A DNA stretch of 64,000 nucleotides from Gemmobacter megaterium (GTDB lineage Bacteria; Pseudomonadota; Alphaproteobacteria; Rhodobacterales; Rhodobacteraceae), in contig NZ_FTOT01000009.1 of assembly GCF_900156815.1 (NCBI RefSeq), positions 26,287 through 90,286 on the forward strand, written 5' to 3'. The translations under genes and the position numbers were made by a program. Shown piece by piece: positions 1-7,901 of the stretch. Numbering within the stretch: position 1 is the stretch's first letter; each line of letters opens with the position of its first letter. The notes under the pieces are model-generated. The model did not search any database. It was not told the origin of the DNA and was given only the letters and a program-made list of their open reading frames with translations.

Positions 1-201
1 GCGGTCAGCGGTGTCTGGCTGCGGGCAAGCTGTGCGCGTTCTTCGCGCGACATGGCTTCGTTCAGGGCCTCGGCTTCGGCGCGATCTGCTGCCGTTCCGG
101 GCAGCCCGCGCGAAAACAGGCCCCCACCGCCGCCGCATCCGGCCAGCGCAAGAACCACCGCGCTGGTGATCGCAAGGCGAAAACGGGTTGGAACTGTCAT
201 G
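1..201 (-). CDS. lipoprotein, N-terminal part (cut by window edge)
   Basis: The first 67 codons of a minus-strand gene are visible and the rest lies beyond the left edge. The start reads MTVPTRFRL, followed by a hydrophobic stretch and the lipobox LAGC at about residues 19-22. It is therefore predicted to be processed by signal peptidase II and anchored in a membrane. The mature part begins with a glycine run and continues into a charged Ala/Glu/Arg-rich segment. The family cannot be named from this fragment. It diverges from the porin gene to its right. Confidence 0.75.
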
Positions 202-498
202 GGCGGCCTCCGATCCGATGGGAACTGTCTAGCCGAGGGGGCGCAGGTGGACAAGCCCTTGCAGGTCGGGGAAAACCGCGCCCTCGCACGCGCGTACGGA
301 AAGAAGGCCGGAAACGCTGCGCTGCGGCGTCAGTTGGGTGGCCTGGGGCAGTGTGGCATGTCTGCACCACGCATCATTCGAGTTCGCAGCGGGCTGCGCG
401 TTGGCGTTGCAATCGTGGGCCGCTGGGAGGAAACAAGGGGCATACCCAATTCGGATTCCCCTGAGTTGGGCGCACCTTTGACACAACGAGGGAAAACG
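202..498. promoter_or_regulatory. divergent intergenic region, lipoprotein / porin
   Basis: This 297-base region separates two divergent genes, so it should hold promoters for both. The open frame that runs into the porin from the left is rejected as coding because the porin signal peptide begins only at 499. A GAGGG ribosome binding site lies at about 489-493, 5 bases before the porin ATG. I could not pick out a convincing -35/-10 pair or an operator palindrome. Confidence 0.4.
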
Positions 499-1446
499 AT
501 GAAAAAGTTTCTGATCGCCACCACCGCGCTGACGCTGTCGGCTGGCGTGGCCGCTGCTGAAGTGAAATTCGGTGGCGACGCTCGTCTGGGCATGAACTAC
601 GATGGCAGCCGTGTTGCTCCGGCCCAGTCGAAAACCTGGCTGGAAAAGCGCGTCACCATCAACATCGACGCGTCGACCACCGCTGACAACGGCGTGACCT
701 TCGGTGCCCGCGTTCGTCTGCGTTCGGACGAGGTTGCCGGTACCGCAGTGAACGGCGCTCGCGTCTTCGTTCGCGCTGGTGGCCTGACCGTTGCTGGCGG
801 CAACATCCTGGGCGCCATCGAATCGATGCCCGGCGTCTACGCTCCGTCGGTTGGTCTGACCGGTCTGGCATGGTCGGGCATGGTGACCAACGTCACCGGC
901 CGTTACTTCGACTGGGATGCTTACAGCTCGCGCGGCAACGGCGCCGAAGGTCTGGAAGTCATCTACACCATGGGTGACTTCACCGGCCACGTGTCGTACT
1001 CGTCCACCAAGCTGGTCGGCGTTGGCGGTGCAACCGTCGACACCCTGAGCGCCTACGGTGCCTACAAGTTCTCGGGCTGGACCGTTGCTCTGGGTCTGGC
1101 TGACGGCGATGCCGTCAACGACAGCTCGGACAAGATCGTCCTGACCGTCGGTGGCAAAATCGGCGACTTCGGTGTTGGCTTCGGCGCTGCCCGCAACGGC
1201 AAAGGCGTGAGCAAAGTGAACAAGTTCGCGATCAACGGTTCGTACGCCATGGGCGCGACCACGATCTCGGGCTATGTCGCTTCGGAAAGCGGCCACGGCG
1301 CTGCTGCTGCCGTTCCGGCAGCGAAAACCACCTTCGGTCTGGGCGCGTCCTACGACCTCGGCGGTGGTGCCTCGATCGTTGGTGGCGTCGAGCGCACCAA
1401 CGCGAAAAAAGCCCGCGCCGACCTGGGTGTGAGCTTCCGCTTCTGA
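499..1446 (+). CDS. outer membrane porin, Rhodobacter type
   Basis: A 315-residue porin that forms a passive channel for small solutes in the outer membrane. The start MKKFLIATTALTLSAG with an AAA cleavage region at about 18-21 is a Sec signal peptide. The mature chain is a run of alternating polar and hydrophobic beta strands rich in Gly, Tyr, Val and Asn. It ends in a terminal Phe preceded by alternating hydrophobics (GVSFRF), the signal used by the BAM machinery. The length suits a 16-stranded monomer of the trimeric Rhodobacter porins. Codon choice is strongly biased, as expected for an abundant protein, and a strong terminator follows. Substrate selectivity cannot be judged. Confidence 0.9.
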   Translation: MKKFLIATTALTLSAGVAAAEVKFGGDARLGMNYDGSRVAPAQSKTWLEKRVTINIDASTTADNGVTFGARVRLRSDEVAGTAVNGARVFVRAGGLTVAGGNILGAIESMPGVYAPSVGLTGLAWSGMVTNVTGRYFDWDAYSSRGNGAEGLEVIYTMGDFTGHVSYSSTKLVGVGGATVDTLSAYGAYKFSGWTVALGLADGDAVNDSSDKIVLTVGGKIGDFGVGFGAARNGKGVSKVNKFAINGSYAMGATTISGYVASESGHGAAAAVPAAKTTFGLGASYDLGGGASIVGGVERTNAKKARADLGVSFRF

Positions 1447-1466
1447 TCCTCAGGGATCATTGCGGG

Positions 1467-1499
1467 AAAGAGCGGGCGCAAGCCCGCTCTTTTCTTTTG
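1467..1499 (+). terminator. rho-independent terminator after the porin
   Basis: An 8-bp GC stem (GAGCGGGC at 1470-1477 with GCCCGCTC at 1482-1489), extended by three A-T pairs, closes a 4-base loop and is followed by TTTTCTTTT. It begins 20 bases after the porin stop and should insulate yggS from porin transcription. Confidence 0.9.
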
Positions 1500-1524
1500 T
1501 GACAGAGCCTTGCAAGAGGTTGCC

Positions 1525-2178
1525 ATGGCCCTCGACGATATCATCGCCCGTATCCGCGCCGCTGAAACGGCCCATGGCCGTGTGCCCGGTTCCGTCACCC
1601 TGATCGCGGTGTCCAAGGTCCAGCCGCTCGACCGGGTGGAGTCGGTTCTCACCGCCGGTCATCGTGTGTTCGGAGAGAATTACGTGCAGGAGGCCGCAGG
1701 CAAGTGGCCCGCGTTCCGCCAGCGATTCGCAAGCGTTTCGGTTCACATGATCGGCCCTTTGCAAACGAACAAGGCCAAGCAGGCGCTTGATCTGTTCGAC
1801 GCGATCCACACGCTTGACCGACCCTCCCTTGCGGACAAGCTCGCCCGTCTGGTGCAGACGCGCGGTGCCTGTCCACAGCTTTTCGTGCAGATCAACACCG
1901 GGTCCGAGCCGCAAAAGGCCGGTGTCCTGCCCGATCAGGCCGATGCGTTCATTTCCGCCTGCCGCGATCTGGATTTGCCCCTGACCGGGCTGATGTGCAT
2001 CCCGCCCGAAGATCAGGATCCTGCCCCGCATTTCGCACAGCTTGCCACCCTGGCCGCCCGCAACGGCCTGTCTGGTCTGTCCATGGGCATGAGCAGCGAT
2101 TTCGAAACGGCGATTGCCCATGGCGCAACGCATGTCCGCGTCGGCTCGGCGATCTTCGGAGCTCGTGCTTACGCCTGA
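1525..2178 (+). CDS. YggS-family PLP homeostasis protein
   Basis: A 217-residue member of the YggS/PROSC/YBL036C family, a fold-type III alanine-racemase-like barrel that binds pyridoxal 5'-phosphate without known catalysis and buffers the vitamin B6 and amino acid pools. The PLP lysine lies in the family motif LIAVSKVQ near residue 33. Further conserved segments are GENYVQE, HMIGPLQTNK, a QINTG-type strand and the C-terminal GMSSDFETAI and VRVGSAIFG. I chose the ATG at 1525 because AGAGG lies 5 bases upstream; an upstream TTG would add five residues. It follows the porin terminator and is probably transcribed alone. Confidence 0.9.
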   Translation: MALDDIIARIRAAETAHGRVPGSVTLIAVSKVQPLDRVESVLTAGHRVFGENYVQEAAGKWPAFRQRFASVSVHMIGPLQTNKAKQALDLFDAIHTLDRPSLADKLARLVQTRGACPQLFVQINTGSEPQKAGVLPDQADAFISACRDLDLPLTGLMCIPPEDQDPAPHFAQLATLAARNGLSGLSMGMSSDFETAIAHGATHVRVGSAIFGARAYA

Positions 2179-2184
2179 GCCTGC

Positions 2185-2421
2185 TCAGCCAGCCTGTGGC
2201 CGTGTCAGTGCGGCCACCAGCCGCCGGGTGATCGGCGCCACCACCAGAACGGCCGGAAATGCCACGGCCCAGCTTGGCAGCCACGCCCCCAAGAGCCAGC
2301 GCCGCGCCAGATCCGCATCGAGCCCGGTCGCAAGCACGGTGGAAATGCCCGAGACCATCAGGCTCATCAGCCCCGACAGGATGAAGCCGAACAGGATGGG
2401 GGCGTAACGGGCAGGGATCAT
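2185..2421 (-). CDS. DUF2798 small membrane protein
   Basis: A 78-residue protein with two hydrophobic helices, one near residues 5-30 (around FGFILSGLMSLMVS) and one near 45-65 (around WAVAFPAVLVVAP), matching the short two-helix DUF2798 family. The end PITRRLVAALTRP is typical of it. The function of the family is not known. The gene converges on yggS with six bases between the stops. The ATG at 2421 was chosen because it opens directly on the first helix; longer in-frame extensions run through Arg-rich sequence with no family resemblance. Confidence 0.75.
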   Translation of the reverse strand: MIPARYAPILFGFILSGLMSLMVSGISTVLATGLDADLARRWLLGAWLPSWAVAFPAVLVVAPITRRLVAALTRPQAG

Positions 2422-2580
2422 GGTCGGGTCCTTGACAAGGCCCCGCGACCCTAGGTGCCGTTGTGGCGGCTGTCCATATCCGCTGGCGCAAGGCTGCATT
2501 GCGCTACTGTTGTGGCGCCTTGGTGCGCTGGCCGAAATCTCCCCGCCGCGCGGCACGCGCGGCGCCCGGCCCAAAGGGAG

Positions 2581-2600
2581 CGTCCTGCCTCGGCAGGACG
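2581..2600 (-). terminator. possible hairpin downstream of the DUF1285 gene
   Basis: Perfect 9-bp inverted repeat, CGTCCTGCC at 2581-2589 and GGCAGGACG at 2592-2600, lying 22-41 bases past the DUF1285 stop on the minus strand. There is no run of T after it, so intrinsic termination is uncertain. The surrounding 200 bases (2422-2621) hold nothing else I can support. Confidence 0.35.
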
Positions 2601-2621
2601 AACGACCTGCGGGAGCGCGTT

Positions 2622-3209
2622 CTAACCGTCGAGTTCCGCCGCAGGTATCACCGGAAAGAACGCGCCCTGCGACCACAGGCCGAACCAGGGTTCTCCGTCA
2701 TGGTCGGCCTCTGTGCCGATGTCCACCAGGCGGTAAAAGCTCTTGCGGTCGATCCGTGCCTCCAGCCCCCGGCGCACCATCACATAGGGCGCAGGCTCGC
2801 CCGTCGCGGGGTCGCGTTCCACCCGGATCGGATGGTCCGGCCCCGCGCTTACCACATCGTCCACATGCGTGGTGAAGGTGATGACCTGATCGCGGCCTGC
2901 GCCGGTTACGGCAAAATCCACGGCGACGAACGGCGCATCATCGACGATGAGCCCCACCTTTTCCACCGGCGTCACCAGAAAGTACTTTCCGTCCTCCAGC
3001 TTGAGGATACCGGAAAACAGCTTTACCAGCGCAGGCCGCCCGATCGGACTGCCCAGATAGAACCACGTGCCATCGCGGGCGATCCGCATGTCCAGATCGC
3101 CGCAAAAGGGCGGGTTCCAAAGATGGACCGGCGGAGGCCCCTTGCGCCCGGCTGCCCTTGCGGCCGCGGCCAGCGTATCGGCGCTGACGGGTTGCGGTTT
3201 ATCTTCCAT
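2622..3209 (-). CDS. DUF1285 domain protein
   Basis: A 195-residue cytoplasmic protein that I recognise as the DUF1285 family, a beta-rich fold of unknown function common in alphaproteobacteria and usually found next to a MoxR gene, as here. Recognisable segments are PPVHLWNPPFCGDLDMRIARDG near the N-terminus, the PIGRPALVKLFSGIL block and the DVDF-like centre. There is no signal peptide or membrane helix. The ATG at 3209 was chosen because AAGAG lies just upstream and the family begins around this point. It is divergent from moxR, with 71 bases between the starts, so the two may share a control region. Confidence 0.75.
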   Translation of the reverse strand: MEDKPQPVSADTLAAAARAAGRKGPPPVHLWNPPFCGDLDMRIARDGTWFYLGSPIGRPALVKLFSGILKLEDGKYFLVTPVEKVGLIVDDAPFVAVDFAVTGAGRDQVITFTTHVDDVVSAGPDHPIRVERDPATGEPAPYVMVRRGLEARIDRKSFYRLVDIGTEADHDGEPWFGLWSQGAFFPVIPAAELDG

Positions 3210-3280
3210 CACTCTTTTGCCATTTGTGCCCGAGGCATTAGTTTGCTTTCCTGCATCATAGGACATTCAGGGGATTTGTC

Positions 3281-4282
3281 ATGGCTGACGCGCTGGTTGC
3301 AGAGATCGAAGCACTTGGGACGACGCTGGCGGCGGCGCGCGCTTCGGTCAACCGGCGATTCATCGGGCAGGGCCAGGTGGTCGATCTGGTGATTTCCTCC
3401 ATGCTCTGCGGGGGACATGCCCTGTTGGTCGGCCTGCCGGGGCTGGGCAAGACGCGGCTGGTCGATACCCTGTCCACCGTGATGGGGCTGCGGGGCAACC
3501 GCATCCAGTTCACCCCCGATCTGATGCCTGCCGACATTCTGGGGTCCGAAGTGCTGGAGACCGCAGCCGATGGCAGCCGCGCCTTTCGTTTCATCGAGGG
3601 GCCGGTGTTCTGTCAGTTGTTGATGGCCGACGAGATCAACCGCGCCAGCCCGCGCACCCAATCCGCGCTGTTGCAGGCGATGCAGGAGAAAGAGGTCACG
3701 GTCGGCGGTGTGCATCGCGCGCTGGGGCGGCCGTTCCATGTGCTGGCCACCCAGAACCCCATCGAGCAAGAGGGCACCTATCCATTGCCCGAGGCGCAGC
3801 TGGACCGTTTTCTGGTGCAGGTCAATGTGCCCTATCCTGACCGCGAGACCGAACGCGCCGTGCTGATCGCCACGACCGGGGCCGAGGATACGCTGTCCGA
3901 ACAGGTCTTTACCGCCGAAACCCTGCTGGCGGCGCAGATGCTGCTGCGGCGGATGCCGGTGGGGGATCAGGTCGTCGAGAGCATCCTAGATCTGGTGCGC
4001 GCCTGCCGTCCGGGCGAGGCCGATGGCATGAAGGATCTGGGCAACAGTCTTGCCTGGGGGCCGGGGCCGCGCGCGGCCCAGGCGCTGATGCTGATGGTGC
4101 GGGCGCGGGCGCTGCTGGATGGCCGTCTTGCCCCCAGCCTGGATGATGTCGCCGCCATGGCGCAGCCCGTGCTGATCCACCGTATGGCGCTGAACTTTGC
4201 CGCCCGCCAGCGGGGCGAGGATCTGGCGGCCCTGATTGCCCGTGTGACGATGCGTGTCTTGCAGGTCGAGGCCGCCGCGTGA
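3281..4282 (+). CDS. MoxR-family AAA+ ATPase
   Basis: A 333-residue MoxR ATPase, a AAA+ protein thought to act as a chaperone-like activator of partner proteins that carry von Willebrand A or DUF58 domains. The Walker A motif GLPGLGKT is at residues 51-58, Walker B LLMADEIN at 113-120, and the sensor-1 region ATQNPIEQEGTYPLPEAQLDRF follows. It is the first gene of a four-gene operon whose members overlap by 1 to 4 bases. The next gene begins at the GTG that overlaps its stop (GTGA). Confidence 0.93.
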   Translation: MADALVAEIEALGTTLAAARASVNRRFIGQGQVVDLVISSMLCGGHALLVGLPGLGKTRLVDTLSTVMGLRGNRIQFTPDLMPADILGSEVLETAADGSRAFRFIEGPVFCQLLMADEINRASPRTQSALLQAMQEKEVTVGGVHRALGRPFHVLATQNPIEQEGTYPLPEAQLDRFLVQVNVPYPDRETERAVLIATTGAEDTLSEQVFTAETLLAAQMLLRRMPVGDQVVESILDLVRACRPGEADGMKDLGNSLAWGPGPRAAQALMLMVRARALLDGRLAPSLDDVAAMAQPVLIHRMALNFAARQRGEDLAALIARVTMRVLQVEAAA

Positions 4283-5148
4283 CCCTGCCGCAACCCCTTC
4301 GCCTGCGCGCCGAGGCGCTGGGCGCTACCCTGCCGCCCCTGTTGGCCGAGGCGCAGCATCTGTCCGCCACGATCATCCTGGGTGAACACGGGCGTAAACA
4401 GGCGGGCATGGGCGACGCATTCTGGCAGTTCCGTCCCGCGATGCCGGGCGATCCGCTGCGTCGCATCGACTGGCGGCGCTCCGCGCGGGGCGACCTGCCC
4501 TATGTGCGCGAAACAGAGTGGCAGGCGGCGCAGTCGGTGGTGCTGTGGGTCGATGGCGCGCGGTCGATGGCCTATTCTGGCGGACAGGGGCGCCCTGCGA
4601 AGTCAGACCGGGCCCGTGTGCTGGCGTTGGCGCTTGCGGTGCTGCTGTTGCGGGGCGGCGAACGTGTCGGCCTGTCCGGTAGCGCTGTCCCCCCGCGATC
4701 GGGGCGCGCGCAGGTCGAGCGTATCGCCGAGGGGCTGCTGGAGGAGGATGCCGAGTATGGCGCGCCAGAGGCCATCGGCCTGGCGCCGCATGGTCGCGCT
4801 GTGTTCCTGTCGGATTTTCTGGGCGATTTGGCACAGCTTGAATCCGCCTTGGGGCGGGCAGCCGAGTCCGGTGTGACCGGCGCGCTGGTGCAGGTGCTTG
4901 ACCCGGCAGAGGAGGAGTTTCCCTTCGACGGTCGTACAATCTTTGAATCCATGGGCGGTAGCCTGCGGCACGAGACGCTGCGCGCGGGCGAGTTGCGCAG
5001 CCGGTACCTGGACCGGCTGGCCGACCGCAAGGACCGTGTGCAGACGCTCGCCCGCGCGGCGGGTTGGCAGTACACGTGTCACCATACCGGGCAGGGCGCG
5101 CAGACCGCCTTGCTGTGGTTGTACCGCGCGATGGAGCGGCGGCGCTGA
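4279..5148 (+). CDS. DUF58 domain protein
   Basis: A 289-residue DUF58 protein. The hallmark GDPLRRIDWRRSAR motif lies at about residues 57-70, followed by a von Willebrand A-like strand (VVLWVDGARSM). DUF58 proteins are the usual partners of MoxR ATPases and are thought to act at the membrane or in protein-complex assembly; no reaction is known. The GTG start at 4279 overlaps the moxR stop, and its own TGA overlaps the next ATG (TGATG), so translation is probably coupled. There is no clear transmembrane helix, unlike many DUF58 proteins with N-terminal helices. Confidence 0.88.
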   Translation: MTLPQPLRLRAEALGATLPPLLAEAQHLSATIILGEHGRKQAGMGDAFWQFRPAMPGDPLRRIDWRRSARGDLPYVRETEWQAAQSVVLWVDGARSMAYSGGQGRPAKSDRARVLALALAVLLLRGGERVGLSGSAVPPRSGRAQVERIAEGLLEEDAEYGAPEAIGLAPHGRAVFLSDFLGDLAQLESALGRAAESGVTGALVQVLDPAEEEFPFDGRTIFESMGGSLRHETLRAGELRSRYLDRLADRKDRVQTLARAAGWQYTCHHTGQGAQTALLWLYRAMERRR

Positions 5149-7901
5149 TGTGGGTGATCGGGCCTCTGGGATTTACCGCCCCGCTGATCCTGTGGGCACT
5201 GGCCGCATTGCCTGTGCTGTGGTGGGTGCTGCGCGCCGTTCCCCCGGCGCCGGTGCGTCGGCGGTTTCCCGGTGTTGCCCTGTTGCTGGGGCTGCGGGAC
5301 AACGAGGCGGAAACCGACCGCACGCCATGGTGGCTGCTCTTGTTGCGCATGGCTGCCATGGCGGCGCTGATCGTTGCCTTTGCCGGACCGGTGCTGAACC
5401 CTGTGCAACGCGAGGCGGGGACAGGGCCGCTGCTTGTTCTGGTCGATGGCAGTTGGGCCGATGCACGTGACTGGCCGCGCCGGCAGGAACGTGTGGCATC
5501 CGCGATTGACGAGGCCGCGCGTCAGGGGCGCCCGGTGGCCGTGGCCCTGTTGTCGGATCCGCCTGCGGGTCCGCTGGCGTTTCAGTCTGCTGCGGAATGG
5601 CGCCAGAGATTGCCGTCGATCACACCGAATGCCTGGGAACCGGGCCTGCTGTCGGAAATCTGGGCCCGTGGTCAGACCGGACGATTCGAAACGCTCTGGC
5701 TGTCTGACGGGCTGGACCGTCCGTCCCGTGAGGGGGTTCTGGCGGCGCTGGAGGCGCGGGGGCCGGTGCGGGTGTTTGAAACCGGGCGGCCCGTGACGGG
5801 CCTTGTTCCCGCGACACATACGGACGGTGCGCTGACCATCGCTGCCCGACGTGCGGGAACCGGCTCCGTGGCAGAGGCCAATGTGCTGGCCATCGGCCCG
5901 GATCCCTCGGGGATCGAACGGGAACTTTCCCGTGCGCCGGTCACGTTCGACGCGCCGGCATCCGAGGCGCAGGCCGGTTTCGATCTGCCGCCTGAAATCC
6001 GCAACCGCGTGGCGCGCTTCGAACTTGAAGGTGTGCGCAGCGCCGGGGCTGTTGCCTTGGCCGATGATGGCCTGCGCCGTCGCAAGGTGGCGCTCCTTTC
6101 GGGGCGCGAGGACCGGGAGGGGCTGCAACTTCTGTCTGCCACCCATTATCTGCGTCAGGCGCTGGCCCCGGTGGCGGATCTGATCGACGGCACCTTGACC
6201 GATGTGGTTCTGGCCAGCCCGGATGTGATCGTGCTTGCCGATGTCGCCCGCCTGACGGTGGATGAGGAAGAACAGGTTCAGGAATGGCTGGCCCGTGGCG
6301 GTCTATTGCTGCGGTTTGCCGGACCCCGCCTTGCCGCCAGCGATCTTGGCCGCACTCAGGACGACCCCTTGCTGCCGGTCCGTCTGCGCGAAGGCGGCCG
6401 CACGGTTGGTGGCGCGATGAGCTGGGGCGAACCCCGGCGTCTGGCGCCCTTTGCCGCCGGGTCGCCCTTCTTTGGCCTCGCCGTGCCCGAGGAGGTGACG
6501 GTGACGGCACAGGTTCTGGCGCAGCCTGACCCCGAACTGGGCGAGCGTACGATTGCAACGCTGGCCGATGGTACCCCCCTTGTGACACGCAAGCCGGTTG
6601 GCGATGGCCAGGTGGTGCTGATCCATGTGACCGCCAATGCGGAATGGTCGTCCCTGCCGTTGTCGGGGCTGTTTGTGCAGATGCTGGAACGTCTGGCCGT
6701 TTCGGCGCGGACCGCCCACCCCTCTGCCGCAGACCTGGAAGGCACGACATGGCAGCCCGTGCAGGTGCTGGATGCGTTCGGCCGTCTGGGCGATGGCGGG
6801 CGGCTTGGGGCGGTGGCCGGCCCGGACCTGGCCGCGGCGCTGCCATCGGGGGCCGTTTCGGCAGAATTGCCGCCAGGGCTGTATTCCGACGGCGACCGTC
6901 GATTGGCGTTGAATGCCATCGGTCCCGACCGCGTGCTGGAGGCCACGCAATGGCCCGACCGGATTGTTGTCGAGGGGATCGTGGCACTCCATGAACATTC
7001 GCTGAAAGGTGCGCTGCTTGCTGCGGCGCTGGTGATGCTGATGACCGACATTCTGGCGACGCTGTGGTTGACCGGCCGCCTGCGGCGTGGGGTTGCCGTT
7101 GTGCTGGCCCTGGTCATGCTGGCGCCGGGCGCGGCTCGCGCGGATGATGCGTTCGCCATGCGCGCCACCGTCGATGTGGTCCTGGCCCATGTGCTTACGG
7201 GATCGCCTCAGGTGGATCAGGTGGCGCGGGCGGGTCTGCGGGGCTTGGGCGATGTGCTCTACAACCGCACGACGATCGAACCGGCGGAACCCGTCGGCGT
7301 GGATCTGGAACGCGACGAACTGGCCTTCTTTCCCTTTATCTACTGGCCTGTCACGGCAGACCAGCAAATGCCATCGCCTGCGGCGTATCGCAAACTGAAC
7401 CAGTATCTGCGCACCGGGGGGATGATCCTGTTTGACACTCGCGACGCGGATGTCGCGGGATTCGGTGGCGCAACGCCCGAAGGCCGCAAGTTGCAGATGC
7501 TGGCCCAGCCGCTGGACATTCCGCCGCTGGAGCCGATCCCCGCAGATCATGTGCTGACCCGCACGTTTTATCTGTTACAGGATTTTCCTGGCCGCCATGT
7601 CGGCAGACCCGTCTGGGTCGAGGCCGCGCCCCCAGATGCCGAACAGGCCGAAGGAATGCCGTTTCGCAACCTGAACGATGGTGTCACGCCCGTGGTGATC
7701 GGTGGCAACGACTGGGCTTCGGCCTGGGCCGTCGATGACCGGGGCGTCCCGATGATGCCGGTGGGCCGCGGCTTTGCCGGAGAGCGTCAGCGCGAATTCG
7801 CCTGGCGCTTCGGCGTCAACCTCATCATGCATGTGCTGACCGGCAACTACAAATCCGATCAGGTCCATGTGCCCGCGCTGCTGGAAAGGCTCGGTCAATG
7901 A
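5148..7901 (+). CDS. BatA-like membrane protein with C-terminal DUF4159 domain
   Basis: A 917-residue membrane protein. The first 90 residues hold two hydrophobic helices (around PLILWALAALPVLWWVL and LLRMAAMAALIVAFAGPVL) separated by a basic FPGVALLLGLRDN segment, as in the N-terminal BatA domain. A VWA-like region follows (LLVLVDGSW). A further hydrophobic segment near residues 620-665 precedes the DUF4159 domain (about 670-915), with motifs FFPFIYWPV, GGMILFDTRD and the C-terminal WRFGVNLIMHVLTGNYKSDQVH. DUF4159 resembles a glutamine-amidotransferase fold without an obvious catalytic triad. The role is unknown beyond the MoxR context. The next gene starts at an ATGA overlap. Confidence 0.85.
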   Translation: MWVIGPLGFTAPLILWALAALPVLWWVLRAVPPAPVRRRFPGVALLLGLRDNEAETDRTPWWLLLLRMAAMAALIVAFAGPVLNPVQREAGTGPLLVLVDGSWADARDWPRRQERVASAIDEAARQGRPVAVALLSDPPAGPLAFQSAAEWRQRLPSITPNAWEPGLLSEIWARGQTGRFETLWLSDGLDRPSREGVLAALEARGPVRVFETGRPVTGLVPATHTDGALTIAARRAGTGSVAEANVLAIGPDPSGIERELSRAPVTFDAPASEAQAGFDLPPEIRNRVARFELEGVRSAGAVALADDGLRRRKVALLSGREDREGLQLLSATHYLRQALAPVADLIDGTLTDVVLASPDVIVLADVARLTVDEEEQVQEWLARGGLLLRFAGPRLAASDLGRTQDDPLLPVRLREGGRTVGGAMSWGEPRRLAPFAAGSPFFGLAVPEEVTVTAQVLAQPDPELGERTIATLADGTPLVTRKPVGDGQVVLIHVTANAEWSSLPLSGLFVQMLERLAVSARTAHPSAADLEGTTWQPVQVLDAFGRLGDGGRLGAVAGPDLAAALPSGAVSAELPPGLYSDGDRRLALNAIGPDRVLEATQWPDRIVVEGIVALHEHSLKGALLAAALVMLMTDILATLWLTGRLRRGVAVVLALVMLAPGAARADDAFAMRATVDVVLAHVLTGSPQVDQVARAGLRGLGDVLYNRTTIEPAEPVGVDLERDELAFFPFIYWPVTADQQMPSPAAYRKLNQYLRTGGMILFDTRDADVAGFGGATPEGRKLQMLAQPLDIPPLEPIPADHVLTRTFYLLQDFPGRHVGRPVWVEAAPPDAEQAEGMPFRNLNDGVTPVVIGGNDWASAWAVDDRGVPMMPVGRGFAGERQREFAWRFGVNLIMHVLTGNYKSDQVHVPALLERLGQ

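Noticed and set aside
52..498. N-terminal extension of the porin by about 150 residues
   Set aside because: The signal peptide starts at 499 with a good RBS. The upstream part is Arg/Pro-rich and partly antisense to the lipoprotein gene.
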